DNA from: Pyxicephalus adspersus
Lineage: Eukaryota; Chordata; Amphibia; Anura; Pyxicephalidae
Reading direction: 5' to 3'
DNA: 64,000 bases
Assembly: GCF_032062135.1 (NCBI RefSeq)
Contig: NC_092859.1
Span: 87,858,781-87,922,780, forward strand
Shown here: positions 36,660-48,424 of the stretch, piece by piece
Layout of the letters: each line of letters opens with the position of its first letter
Numbering within the stretch: position 1 is the stretch's first letter
Position numbers and translations under genes: made by a program
Notes under the pieces: model-generated
The model's database searches: none
Told to the model about the DNA's origin: nothing
Seen by the model: only the letters and a program-made list of their open reading frames with translations

Positions 36660-36870
36660 GAAACTTACAACAGAACTAAAGCCTTTTTACACTTACCTGT
36701 CCTTATTCCCTTGTGGGTTCTGATATTTATCCATCTTAATTGGCCAGGCCAGGATGACCTAACTTCTAAGCAGGTATACAACACTAAATTGCGCATGTGC
36801 ATACACAGCTCAGTGATTTTGACAATAAGAAACAACATACGTTTTTTTTTTAATGGAATTTTAGTTTCAC
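36660..36870. mobile_element. GAACTAAAC-family MITE
   Basis: Left tip CAGAACTAAAGCC near 36671 and right tip AATTTTAGTTTCACTTT. The internal block GGCCAGGATGACCTAACTTC and GTGCATACACAGCTCAGTG matches 42722-42786. Confidence 0.6.
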
Positions 36871-36872
36871 TT

Positions 36873-37090
36873 TAAAGGGGAACTAAACCCTCCAATCTTG
36901 GCTTCTGTTTAGATCTGCAGTTTTCATGGTACTCCATTTATGATTAGCAATAACACCAGCCCTTGGAGGACTTAAAAGTTTGATTGAGAACTAACACAAG
37001 CATATTGGCAACTTTGAATTTCGTCCACAGACTCTTGCCACTTAACTGTTTTTAGAAACAATTAGTTCAGTGGGTTTAGTTCCACTTCAA
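36873..37090. mobile_element. GAACTAAAC-family MITE, complete
   Basis: Left terminus AAGGGGAACTAAACCC (36875-36890) and right terminus GGGTTTAGTTCCACTT (37072-37087) are inverted repeats with one mismatch in 16. Length is about 215 bp with no coding potential. It lies directly beside the previous element. Confidence 0.8.
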
Positions 37091-38119
37091 TTTAAATTTT
37101 TAGTGAAATACCCTATATTTGCAGTTGGTCTCCCCATCATTGCAATGATAACATGCAAATTTTGTCTACAGGGAAAAGTAAACACAACCATACTTTTAAT
37201 ATCCCTCACTTACCATGCAACTTACCTATACAACTTACCATAGAAATCTGTTGCTATGAATTGTAGCTAATGATGCCAGGGTGCCTTTGATTGACTAAGG
37301 GCAAAGAGAATCCTACAAAAGCAGGGAATAAAGTGTGTATAGTTATTTTATGTATAGACAAAACAAGAGTTCATGTTTGCAGTGCAGGGAAAGCCCCACT
37401 AATATTGTAACTTAGTTTCAGATTTAGCATTGGTGCAGAGTGTACATACCATGTTATTCTTCTATTTATATCTTTAATCCGTACAAGTAAAGCACAGTAA
37501 ATTCAAAGTGACCATGTAGAAATGAAGAGGACCAATTACCATCCTGTCCTATAACTGCGATCAGTGTACCTGGAGTGATGCCCAAAATTCTGCTTATATT
37601 GTTCATAGACATACATATGTGATTTGCTGCTTTACTAGGAAGCGTTGCCCATTTAGATGCTTTGCAATGCTTTTAGCAAAGCAGCTAAGAATTTTTAAAG
37701 GATTCCTTTCCACTACATTGCTTTGTTTATACAATATTAAAAATATTAAATGTGTCTGTAAATGTTGCGATTTATCCAGGGTATATTTATATTGGCTTGT
37801 TTTGTATTTATGAAAGCATTCTTCCCCTCATCCTGGTACCCACCTCAGTTCTAATAAGCATTGGGATCATCATCAGCATTTAAAGCAGCATGTGTATTTC
37901 AGGCACCTTAACCCAATCACCATTCTGTTATTTGGACAACTGTTGATTGTCTAGGAACATGGCAGATTATGTGATAATTTGTAAAACCACCCTGTTCTGT
38001 TTCTATAATATATAGGCACTATAGGCTTACCTGGCGTACCTTTACATGTTGGTGACAAATGGTTTCAAAAGCCAACAACCTTTATTTAAGTTTATGGTGC
38101 CACTGTGATTTATTTATGA
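37091..38119. other. AT-rich non-coding stretch
   Basis: No gene recognised. The 37619-37813 open frame has no known motif. Confidence 0.5.
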
Positions 38120-38397
38120 CTCCCCTCAGTGACAGACTCTCTCAGTGAAAATCCCCACTCACTGCATTCTCCATATGGACTCCATCTCCATGCAGAACCA
38201 TTCCCATGCTGACTCAGCATGAAACTCCCTCAATGCACACTCTCTTCAGTGCCAACCTCTCTCAGAGCAGAACACCTTTAGTGCAGACACTCTTTGGTGC
38301 AGCCCCCCTTCAGTACAGACACCCTCAATAAATACCCTGCCCCCATAGGGAGGATCCCCCTTAGTGCAAACCCCTATCAGTGACTCTTCCCACCTTT
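38120..38397. repeat. Degenerate minisatellite (CAGTGCAGAC type)
   Basis: Irregular units of about 20-28 bp sharing CTCAGTGCAGACxCCC-like words (CAGTGACAGAC, AGTGCAGACAC, CAGTACAGACACCC). The unit type resembles that at 55255-55640. Confidence 0.7.
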
Positions 38398-38437
38398 TTC
38401 TCCGGTCTTGGAGAGCTTTGATAAATTAGACCCATTA
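38398..38437. mobile_element. Palindromic MITE fragment
   Basis: TCTTGGAGAGCTTTGATAAA followed by TTAGACCCATT matches the right end of the element at 23017-23236. Confidence 0.7.
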
Positions 38438-39189
38438 AGTGGTCCTCTTAAGGTGATTCATGGGCCATATTTAAGACTTACATGTCTATACAGCATGTCC
38501 TCCATCCTTTAGGAAACCTTTTTCTTTATGCATCAAATACAAAAAATAGCAAGCCTTGGAACACTTTCTTTGTTTCTCATATATATTTAAATTTATTTTT
38601 CTGGCAACCATGGATAAAAGATGTTCTTGGTTGTTTGGATTACAAAATCAAGTAATTTAATTTTGATCTGAATTCATTCAAAACCAAAAAGCGATCCCTT
38701 ATGGTAATGTTTTGGCTCTGCAGACAAGGGAATGTGACAGCTCAAAAAGCCTCATCTGTAGCATAAATGCTCGGGGATCTACGGTGCTGTAAACATGCTA
38801 CTGAGCCCATTCATGTTCATCATGTGTCCACATATCTAAAGATGCCAGACACATGCTAAAGATCTCAGACTGGACAAAAAACTTAATTAAAAGAAGAGAA
38901 CCAAACAGAGGGGTTTTAGGCATTAAGTCCAAAAATAATATTTACTTGTAGAAAGTTGTATACAAAGTGACATATTAATAATACATAACAGATTCATAAT
39001 ACAACATGAGATGCCAGTAAATAATGGCTGGCCACTAAGTGGCACTAGACAGACAATTCTATCAACAAAAAAAGATCCAGGTAACCTTGTGTTGGTTCTG
39101 GAGCCTTGGTGTTCATATATCAAGTGGGTACCTAATGCAGGAAGAAAATCCCATTGGTACTATACGTTAGGTGAAAGGATTTCAGCCTT
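38438..39189. other. Non-coding stretch, probably repeat body
   Basis: No gene recognised. The last part may belong to the same repeat as the hammerhead-like motif that follows. Confidence 0.4.
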
Positions 39190-39245
39190 CTTTGAATGTG
39201 ACCCGCGTTTCACCTATTATTAAGGCTTCCTCAGGGGTACTTCTT
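39190..39245 (-). ncRNA. Hammerhead-like motif, copy 5
   Basis: Minus strand: ACCC, CTGAGGA, an extra A, helix II GCCT...AGGT (three Watson-Crick pairs and a G-T) with a TAATAAT loop, an intact GAAA, C, GCGG, G, then TC (GTC). The GAAAC-GCGG-GTC part resembles the short helix III known from newt satellite hammerheads. Helix II differs from the other copies but stays paired. Stem I is weak: GAAGT with AC(A)TTC at best. Confidence 0.45.
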
Positions 39246-41009
39246 TGCTTGCTTAGGGGTGACAAAACACTGTATGAAAACAGAGGCATAGGTAAACAGA
39301 TCAATTAGTAAAGATTTTGGAAGACTGTGTACCAAAAATCCTTGGATGATATGCGTGTGTATAAATATTCAAGGGTGAATATGTGGAACAATGGATCATG
39401 AGGATCATAAAAACAATGGAATGAATTATTATTTGTGAGATTTAACATAATAGAGGTATTCTCAATCATACTAAGAGGTTTTAGCAATGTTTGTGGGTGA
39501 ATAGAATGTGAAGAAGAAAGTGGCTTACCTTCTATTTTATTACCTTATTATCTATTATTCTATTCACCCAGACCTTGGACATCTCTTCTCTAGTCTAGGG
39601 ACTTTTGAACATATATTGTCTGAGATGGGAATTCTGAGTTTGATTTATCTGCCTCTAACACAACAATTTTTTTTCAAGCTGAGATCAACAGAGTGCAGCT
39701 GAATTGGTGTTTCTCTTCTGCTCTCCAACATTGTTTGGCCATTGTTACTTGACTGGTCACATGTTACTTTGACATACAAATTGAGGTACATTAGATAACT
39801 AAGAAAGGCTTTTTATTGCAACCTCAAGCTACAGTGACAACTTTGTACACCTAAATTACATTAAAGAAAATTCAATATTTCAAATTCATTTCATTAGGCA
39901 TAGCTAGTTCATGGATTTCAAAAGCATATTTTGATAGAGCAACACTTTTTTGTTCTTCGTAAATCATCTTATGAGATTAAAGATGATACTTTTTAAAACC
40001 TGAAAGTTCAGGTTGAGAAAACAAAACCCATTAAATGCAGAGCCTTGAAGTTAAACTTGAGCTGGAGTATCAAACCAAAATAATTAATTGTTAGTATACA
40101 TAAACCATCTCACACAGAGCTCCACTGTCTTTATTTTAAACAGCTTTTCTTAGAGATAAAGCAAGCCCGAAGTATATTTAACTGTTATTTTTTTATACTT
40201 CCACTTTGTTCTTCTGCTTAACAAATGTATTAATTCAAGAATTTAAGAAAATAAAGGCTGACATTTATCTGTCTATTTTTATATCCATATTATATATACA
40301 TATATATATATATATTATATATTTTGTACAAATGTACAAATGGTTTCAATGCAGGATATATATTCAACCAATGGCTTCAGATCCAAAGCAATATCATGAT
40401 AGAATAAAATTATTTTAAAACACACAATCCATGCAAATAAACTAGCCTGATGATTATTGCCAGGCATGGGTATAGTTAAATGGCAACATTTCTGATAAGG
40501 AATAAACATTTTTTTAAATGTGCCCACCCCACATTTTACATTTTTAAGCAAGATCTCATCAATAGTTCCAGTAATAAGCAGCAGTCATTCTTTCCTTTTT
40601 GAAGCTAAGTTGGGCCATCTGTTCACTACAAAGTGCTGGTTCTCAAACTCTGAGACTAGCCTGTGAGGTTTGCTTTCCACAGAATTGAGCTTTAGAAACT
40701 TTTCATTCCAGATCTTTATGAGTGTAAACCAGATTGCAGCTTTCTGCAATCTTCATAGTGCATATATATAAACAAAAGTGTATGTATAATCATTGAAGAC
40801 CAAGTAACTGCTATGGGGCCCTGCTGCAAAGGAAGGCCAACACCATCTGTCTACATTGTGATTAAAACAGGCAGAAAAGCATAACCATGATTTTAAGTAT
40901 TTATTAAGGCCGGGTAAAATACAAATGATACAGAGTAAACCAAATATATGAATTAATTGTAGACAGAGAGAGTCCTTGCTGAGAGGTTCATAAAAGTGGA
41001 CTAAACACA
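39246..41009. other. AT-rich non-coding stretch
   Basis: Contains a TA/TATA-rich tract near 40285-40325. No gene recognised. Confidence 0.5.
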
Positions 41010-41112
41010 ATTGGCCTAATGTATACAAGCTCTATGAGACTGGAGAAGATAGGCTATCATGTGAGAACCTGAGTGATCCAGCAAACAAACCTAGGATGGC
41101 ATTTTGATAACT
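41010..41112. mobile_element. Palindromic MITE half copy
   Basis: TTGGCCTAATGTATACAAGC, GAGACTGGAGAAGATA, GAGTGATCCAGCAAAC and CCTAGGATGG match the left arm of the 23017-23236 element. The right arm is missing. Confidence 0.7.
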
Positions 41113-41940
41113 CTATTTAAAATAATATAATTCTATGAAAATCTGATGACTGTCCATACATCTTTTCTCACTCGAGTGAAAGTCAGTGCATTAGGAATTC
41201 AGTACAAAGGTTTAGTGCTTATAGATTGCTAACACTTTAATTTTATATTGTTTTATTAGCTATAGCCTCTTAAAACTGAAATGTTTTGATAGTAGACATG
41301 CTAATACTGATCGAAGGAAATGGTTTCTGGAAATGTGCCATGATAGGCAGTGGTGTATATTGTTAATGTATAATATTAGAATCTATGGAAGTATTATGAC
41401 TAAGAGCTTGAAAATACAATACCCCTTTTTTCCCATAAACTTGCATTGTGCTAATTTATTCATTAAATGTCTGTTATGTTGTCAGCATCTCTTAAATTGG
41501 CCCTTGTTTTCCATGATAGCTACTGATCCAGCAGAATATTTTGCATAGATTAGTTTCTTCTGAAAGTCTTTCCCTTAATTGTTTTATAGTATCTTACTAA
41601 CAGCTCACAACCTTCACTGGAAGAGTGATGTACTGTATTTTGTTGCATTTGCGTGCAGTCAAAGATCAACCTAATCGGAAAGATGTTGACAGCATACATT
41701 TTGTGTACTGCAGATAAATTGCTTTAATTTATTTTTGATAGATGATATTCTAATGAATGTTAATGTACATTGGATTTAAAGTGGATAAAAGCAAGCAATA
41801 CAAAATGCAGACTGCATGTCTTATGAAACTGCCTTTGAATTAAGTAAAAGAAAGCCTGAAGATCAAGAAACATTTACCATCCATCCATTTAAATGTGAAG
41901 GTGCCCCATATACATTCCAAAGTTTTGGAGGAAAGCATTG
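41113..41940. other. AT-rich non-coding stretch
   Basis: Nothing recognised. Confidence 0.5.
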
Positions 41941-42030
41941 GACCTGATTTATTAAAGCTCTTCAAGACTGGAGACTGGTGAAAGTGTATCCTCTCAAGTC
42001 TTGGAGAGCTTTATTAAATCAGGCCCATTG
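41941..42030. mobile_element. Palindromic MITE, internally deleted copy
   Basis: GACCTGATTTATTAAAGCTC at the left mirrors GAGCTTTATTAAATCAGG at the right, but the centre of the 220-bp form is gone, leaving a 90-bp hairpin. Confidence 0.85.
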
Positions 42031-42292
42031 TGTAAATTTAGGGGAAACTAAGTAAAAAAGGATGGTGTATTATAACTGGGATGTCTACAGTGTAAAGCTA
42101 CCAAGGTCTGTGAACCTCTCACAAAGTTATCAGGTAAAATGTTTTTACCTAGGCTATGAAGTATTGTTCTCCAAACCATGCAGGTCAGCATGTCTTGTTA
42201 AATTAAAATTGAACATTTTTGTGACCAGGTGTTATTAGACTTTGCTGAGAAATACAACCAGTCTCAAGAGGCTTGGTGCTTGCTATAGAAGA

Positions 42293-42500
42293 CCAGGGAT
42301 AAGTGAGTTTTTAAAACTCGTCCTTGCGGTGAATTTGGCCGTTCTTGTGCACCGAAATTGTAAGCGTAAACGACCAGAATAAATTCGCCAAATGAGATCG
42401 AATTAAAAAAAATAAAAAGTTTTATCGGTTGCGGAAATTTTGTGGACCCATCGGAAGTTCGAGGAAAATTTTGCAAGAATGCATTCTCGCTCATCGCTAG
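42293..42500. mobile_element. CpG-rich TIR element (~208 bp)
   Basis: Left end GGGATAAGTGAGTTTTT and right end TCTCGCTCATCGCTAG are imperfect inverted repeats (GCGATGAGCGAG type). The body is rich in CGAA/TTCG words, unlike the flanks. Confidence 0.7.
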
Positions 42501-42569
42501 TGAAGACTGCAGTGTTAGATTTGGGGATTGGCGTCTGGTGAGTACTGGTGCTGCATCATGGCCTTACAC

Positions 42570-42810
42570 CAGTAAGGTCCTTTGTTGTAATAGGGGCAGG
42601 AAATGTTTCCTGTACAATAAAATAATTATATCTGTCTGATCACATTTTTGTACACCCACAAATCCTTGTTCCTTCATGGACACTGCCATCTTCACCCAGT
42701 CTTCCTCCAGATGCCAAGCCATCTTGACTAGCCACGCCAGAATGACATAACTCCCATGCATACATATCCCATCATGCACAGCTCAGTGTAATCTAACAAA
42801 AATATGGCAA
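42570..42810. mobile_element. GAACTAAAC-family internal segment
   Basis: GACACTGCCATCTTCACC, ACGCCAGAATGACATAACTC and CATGCACAGCTCAGTG match the interior of the element at 36660-36870. Tips are not clear. Confidence 0.5.
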
Positions 42811-43132
42811 ACAGGAAAGCCAGTATGTTTTATCTGCATTGCAGTTTTGACTGCTTGCAGTTTTGATATTTGAAGAACTATAGTTATGTTCCAATCATTT
42901 ATCAATCTATATTTATGGCCAGAGCTCCAAATGGATAACAAGTGTTAGTGAAATTGCCCACTGGCTAGCTAATAAACATAGTCCTAGCAAAAATCCTTTT
43001 TTTAAGTTTATTTTTATCTTTTTGTCTAAGATATGATAAAATTCATTAAAAAAAATTATGATGTTGTGCCCCTTTAAAAATTAACACAATTGCCTCATCA
43101 TTTTTTTACTACTCAACAAAGATTATAGCCCT

Positions 43133-43160
43133 AGCTTTTTTTTTTTTGGGGGGGGGGGGG
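43133..43160. repeat. T-tract followed by G-tract
   Basis: About 13 T followed by about 12 G. Such runs are mutation- and assembly-prone. Confidence 0.9.
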
Positions 43161-43307
43161 ATAAGAGTGACACCTAGTTTCAATTTCTTGGGTTGCCCAC
43201 TAAAATGTAAGGTGTCCATACATTACTAGATCTCTGTGCTGTGCACTGCAACTGAATAAATTCTTCAGAAACAAATGGGCAATGATCCAACTGATAAGAT
43301 TTCCATT

Positions 43308-43620
43308 GGCAGCACGGTGGATCAGTGGCTAGCACTCACCTTTGTAGCACTAGATCACATGTTTGAATCTCAGCCAGTAGGCTCCCTGCAAATAATTTGT
43401 ATTTTCTCTTTGTGTTTGTGTGGGTTTCTTTGAGCACTCTGGTTTTCTCCCACATTCTAAAAAAATGAAGGTTAATTGGCTTTCCTTTCGAAATTGTCCT
43501 TAAACTGTATTAATGGCAAATGACTATGGTAAAGATATTGGATTTTGAGCCCCTTTGAGGGACAGCTAGTGAGGTGACTGTGGACATAAAGCAATGGGCA
43601 CTAAATACAATTAAAGAATA
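43308..43620 (+). mobile_element. tRNA-derived SINE (V-SINE-like)
   Basis: Begins GGCAGCACGGTGGATCAGTGG. The A-box-like TGGATCAGTGG is at 43318-43328 and a degraded B-box-like GTTTGAATCT at 43361-43370. The conserved body follows (CTCTTTGTGTTTGTGTGGGT, TTCTCCCACATTCTAAAA, GAGCCCCTTTGAGGGACAG), ending near an AT-rich tail. This is a widespread lower-vertebrate SINE architecture with an internal RNA polymerase III promoter. This copy is divergent and probably silent. Confidence 0.8.
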
Positions 43621-45691
43621 ATGTTTGTTTTTTAACATTTAGAATCACTTGCTATTGCACAGACAGATTTTTCAAATTGACAGATCATCTCTGTGTACGC
43701 AGACACCGAACATTCTATCTTCACTAAAGAAATGGAATGCACAACACTTCACTTGCACTGAAATTGCACCAGTGTGTTTGGATGGGGCAGGTGTCTTACT
43801 GTCCAATGTTCTCAATAAAGTTTCTGCCCATCTTCATGTTCCCATGAAAATATCCCCAACTTGGGATACAGTCAAGGCTTCACAATATTTATTAGTTTAC
43901 ACATAGTGTTGAAAAACATCTTATCTGGCTAATAAACAGAAAACTTCTCAATATAAATCCTTGAAAAATAAAAGTTGGATGAATTTTTTATTTTATATAG
44001 AAAATTGAAGCTAACAAATATGTCATATTAGTATTTGGAGCACCTGAGCACTCAAGCATTAGTAATATTTCAGCTGTGTTATTAACCTTTCAGTGAAGCA
44101 TTTCAAAAGCTTTTAAGTATATTTGTTTAGAATTTAGATACCGTCTGGGAACATTTATTACTTTATTTAGTGCAAATTTCAAAATTAGAACATGAGGATT
44201 ACAAGGCCAAATGAACACCCAGACAACCGCTGGCCTCTGAATGGAAATTGCTCAGTGTTAAATTAGGTAGGCAAAAATGTGTTCCGCCAGCCACAGGCAA
44301 GCAAATGTTCTCCTAGTCAGAAGACTGTGAAACAAAGATCAGTATCACACAGACTCTGTAATCGACATGCAGATAAATGAACATATCTAGGTACACCAGG
44401 GAACAGTACAACAAAGGCCAGATGAGTATGATAATTGCTGAGTTACAGTTAAATCCCACTTCCCTATCAATCACTATCTCTTCTGACTATTGATGCATTG
44501 CAGACATTAAAGAAGAAAACAATAAAGCAATGATTCATAACTAAAGAGTTACAAATGAATTGTAGCCATCACAAGGAAAAAAACACCTTTTTTTTAATGT
44601 CATTATAATGATAAGCTAAAATATTACATCTAAATCTGTTTGTAACCACCTCTCAGATTCTCACTGTGCTCAATAATTGAACAGAAGTGCAAAAAAAAGG
44701 TTTAGTTCACCCCAAAAAGTGTTATCATTATCAATCTCTTTTTCACTAATAGTCTTAACAAATCTGCTAACGGAGTTAAGTATTTAGTAATGAAGTAACA
44801 GTGACTTGATAAATTGGAACAGATGCAACTTTTCTCTTGGCAGACATACCACCCTTTGGTCTAATTATTTCTGACATTGTGGCCATTCACATCACAGCGC
44901 ATCAAATTAATGAAATGAACAGATTGCAAATATTTTTATCTCTTGTTGTTTTAGTGGAACAACTTTTATAAGGTTTATTCCCAAAACAAGCAACAGCGCA
45001 TGCAATGAATTGACATTCCAAAAGAACATTAAGTAACAAAAAAGAAAAAAAATAATTTTAATAATATCCCGCATCCTAAAATATGTTATCAATTTCTGTA
45101 CAAGATGTTTTGCTACCTCTCACTGACAATGGAGAATAAAGTATAGATAGGTGTTAAACAGTATAACAGCTGACATGTTAAATTATTATAACTCAAGCTG
45201 CTTCAAATTCCTAAACATAAAGAATGAGCTTGTGAAAAGACCATTGATGTTGTTGATGAATTTCTTCTCCAAAACAAACTATATAGTCTAATGCAGAACA
45301 GACAAAAATGATGCCTGTTATATTTTTAATGACTTATATGTTAACAACAACAGTGTGAACTAATAAAAATAATTCAAAGAATCCAATTTTAAGCAGATGT
45401 ATGAAAATGAATTATTTATTGGTGTAGCATTGGTGCGGTCATTTTTATTTTGTAAAAAAATGTCAGGGTTTTTTTAAAATATCAAACATGTAAATACATT
45501 TTTTTTTGTGTATCTTTGTGTATGGTAATTTGTACCTATAGCTTTAGGCTTTTAAGTCTTGCTTGCCAAATTTTCTCAAGTTACCACTCAAAACTGCTGG
45601 GTACATTGGACTGAATAAGTCACTGTCTTATTCTTTTTTATGAAGACTATTGAGGGCTGCAGAATTGCCATATGTTTTCTTAAATGGTAAT
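43621..45691. other. Non-repetitive AT-rich stretch
   Basis: No gene or transposon recognised over about 2 kb. 43990-44300 and 44860-45070 are free of obvious repeats and contain several TAAT words. They are candidates for conserved regulatory DNA only by appearance. Confidence 0.4.
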
Positions 45692-45772
45692 CATTCTAGG
45701 TTTGCTGGATCCCCCAGGTTCACTCATGAAAGTGTGTCTTCTCCAGCCTTGAATAACTTTATTACAATGGGC
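45692..45772. mobile_element. Palindromic MITE half copy
   Basis: TTCTAGGTTTGCTGGATC, CCCAGGTTCACTCATGAAAG and TCTTCTCCAGCCTTG match the right arm of the 23017-23236 element. Confidence 0.75.
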
Positions 45773-46949
45773 CTATTGTTTCAATTTTATCTTTTATTGT
45801 CACATTTGCTTTTTTATCCTATGCTATAGTTGGTGCAGATAGTCAATACTGCTCTTAACTAGTGTTGGCATTCAGGTTTGTGTTAAGTTTGACCTAAAAA
45901 TTGATCATTCTGGAGTTTGCGTTATCATTGTTTAAGTGCGTTCAGCAAATCACAAGAGGACAAATTAGGTCAATCGTCTCTGTCTGAACAAATCTGACAG
46001 GCACAAACACAGAAGCACCTGTCAGACTGAAATGCAGATGTTGCAGTGAAGCTGTTATTTGATGGAAGATCTTCGTGGGACATCAGATATCCCCAATTGT
46101 ATATCCAGGAAAGTCTCAAATCAAATCTTACTTAAATGTATATGTTTTTTGGATTGATTACTATTGTAATTTAAAATAGACATTGATTTTAATCAAAAAA
46201 AGAATGATTTTGGTAATACTTATGTGCCTTTAAAATCCCACATGCAATCCACTCTATGTGGTATCCTTTGCCCTCTCGTTAAATACTTGGGGTGTGGCAT
46301 TGTTATCGCTAACGGGGCAAACTAACTTTAACAAGGTCTCAAGTCTGTTGAAGGACCTGGTTTTAGAATTGTGGGGGGAAGGGGAGGTATGCTGTTTATT
46401 TTTTTAAAGAAAGGCAGGTTATTTGTTATCTGAACATTTAACACATACAAAACTTTCGGCTTTCAGTGTGCCCCCAAAAACTTTTTGTCGTCTATCCCTC
46501 CCACATCATCTATTACCTTCCACAACTGTTTATATGACACAAATGCTGCTGCTGCTTTAAGGAAACCCAAGAATATCTTATTTTTATGTATTTTTAACTA
46601 TTTTTGCTTTTAGAATTTTACCTACCTTAAATCTCAAGTTTATTGCCCAAAGAGTGAAAAAAAAAAAATAAGTAGCTCTTTTTTTACTACAATATAGACG
46701 ATATTCTAAATGAGTGTTCAGGTCAAAACAGAGCTAATAATGTGTTTTGAAATTCAATAGAAGTATTTTCCTCTGATTTTCTATTTGTGAAAAAAAAATT
46801 AAGCCTTTAAAGGCATTCAGTGGAAAAAAATGCTCCTCTTTAAATAATTTCTCACTGCAAACCAGATTGCAGGGTCAAGTCCAACAATTTTTTGGTAAAA
46901 GAAGTTTGTTTTTTTCTAAAACCAAGATTTGCTTTTAGAGAGAACTGCT
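45773..46949. other. AT-rich non-coding stretch
   Basis: Nothing recognised. Confidence 0.5.
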
Positions 46950-47232
46950 TAAAGCAGAACTGAACTTAAATAAGATAAAAGAGCGAGCAAGCAGGTTAAA
47001 TTTTACAGAAGCGACAGGCAATATTACTTCTGCATCAAAATAAACATACCAACCTGTATGCAGATTTTTTTCAATGTACAGTATGCTTGCCAGCCGGGCC
47101 AGTCATTATGAATGAAAATCCAGCTTCCAGGACAGGTAAGTTTATTTTATTGCAGAAAGGAAATTGCATGTTCCTACCTGCAATAAGGAACCTGCCTGCT
47201 TGCTTTTTTGTACTATTTCAGTTTAGTTCCCA
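46950..47232. mobile_element. GAACTAAAC-family MITE
   Basis: The left end GCAGAACTGAACTTAAATAA mirrors ATTTCAGTTTAGTTCCC at the right. Just inside, GCAAGCAGGTT (46988) mirrors AACCTGCCTGCTTGC (about 47190). Non-coding. Confidence 0.75.
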
Positions 47233-47799
47233 TTTTCAATACATTAGTGAACTAAGAGCTAAAATAATACTGGACATATACACTTTTCTATTATGAACAG
47301 AACTGCTAATATAGGCTAACATCGTATAGCCACTTCTGAACAACCTTTTCCTTTAAGTTGCGTACCAGTGCCCTATCTAGTCAGCAGACATCTTTTGGTT
47401 TCCAAGTGCATCAGTCTTCAGCCTCTTTGTCTTAGCCAGTGGGGCCAACTACAGCCTCTTGAATATGATGGCCAACTATTTCCAGCCAAAAATATGTTAC
47501 TATTTCAATATAATACTTTCATGTGGTCAGAATCTGAAGTGTTCAGGTCAAAAAAGAGCTAAATTATGTAGAAATTCAACAAAGTTTTTTTTCTGATTTT
47601 CCATTTATGAAAACAAAACAATTTAAAGAATGCAGTAAAAATATATATCTCTAAATAATGTCTTACTGTGAGCCAGATTGCTGGGTAAAGTCCAATAAAT
47701 TAAAAAAAAAATGTAAAAAGGAATTTAAGTTTTAAGTTTTTAATTACAAAAGCAAGATTTGGAATAAAGAGAAAGCTACTTAAGGATCCCCACTGGGGG
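47233..47799. other. AT-rich non-coding stretch
   Basis: Nothing recognised apart from low-complexity A/T runs. Confidence 0.5.
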
Positions 47800-48180
47800 C
47801 ATTTGGGCTGTGTGCAGCTAAAGGGTAATTTAGAGTATGTGATGCAGCCAATGAGATTAGTTCTGGTTTCAATTCCATTATGCCATTGGCTGGTAGGACT
47901 TTATAGCCTTTCTGCTTCCAGTCATCAGTTCCCTGTTGTAGAGTTTGCCTGACCTGCTGCTGGTTTGTTTGTTGGATTTACTGTTCCTGTTGCTGGGATT
48001 GTATGTTGCCTGTACTGACGTTTGCCTGTGACCTTCTGCTTTGTTTTACACTTGGATACCATGTTTGGTGAAATTATTACCTGTGCGTGACCTCTGGCCC
48101 AGTATTCTGGACTTGCCCTTGTCAGTCCATCCAGAAAAGCCTGTGCCCAAAGCCTACATATCTACCAGAGTACCATAGAT
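47800..48180 (+). mobile_element. LTR-like or promoter-bearing repeat (uncertain)
   Basis: CCAATGAGATTAG and CCATTGGCTGGTAGG (CCAAT-type boxes) followed by CTTTATAGCC. The downstream stretch is rich in CTGACCTGC, TTGCCTG and CTGTTCCTG words. This pattern resembles LTR or leader regions of amphibian and fish retrotransposons. No second copy in the window. Confidence 0.3.
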
Positions 48181-48271
48181 GTAAAACAGAAAAAGGATAG
48201 GTAAGTATTAAAACCATCATCCTCCTAAAGAACTGCAGAACCCCAAAGGGGAGGGTGAATATAAGCAATCC

Positions 48272-48419
48272 ACTAGAATGTAAGCTCTTGGGGCAGGGTC
48301 CTCTCCTCCTGTATCTCTGTCTGTATTAGTCTCTCATTTGCAATCCCTATTTAATGTACAGCGCTGCGTAATATGTTGGCGCTATATAAATCCTGTTTAA
48401 TAATAATAATAATGATAAT
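48272..48419 (+). mobile_element. L2-type LINE/SINE 3' tail
   Basis: AGAATGTAAGCTCTTGGGGC, CATTTGCAATCCCTATTTAA, GTACAGCGCTGCGTAATATG and GGCGCTATATAAATCCTG, with an (AAT)n tail at 48400-48419. This is the cleanest copy of the module in the window. It abuts the 3' part of the L1-type LINE. Confidence 0.8.
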
Positions 48420-48424
48420 CCAGG

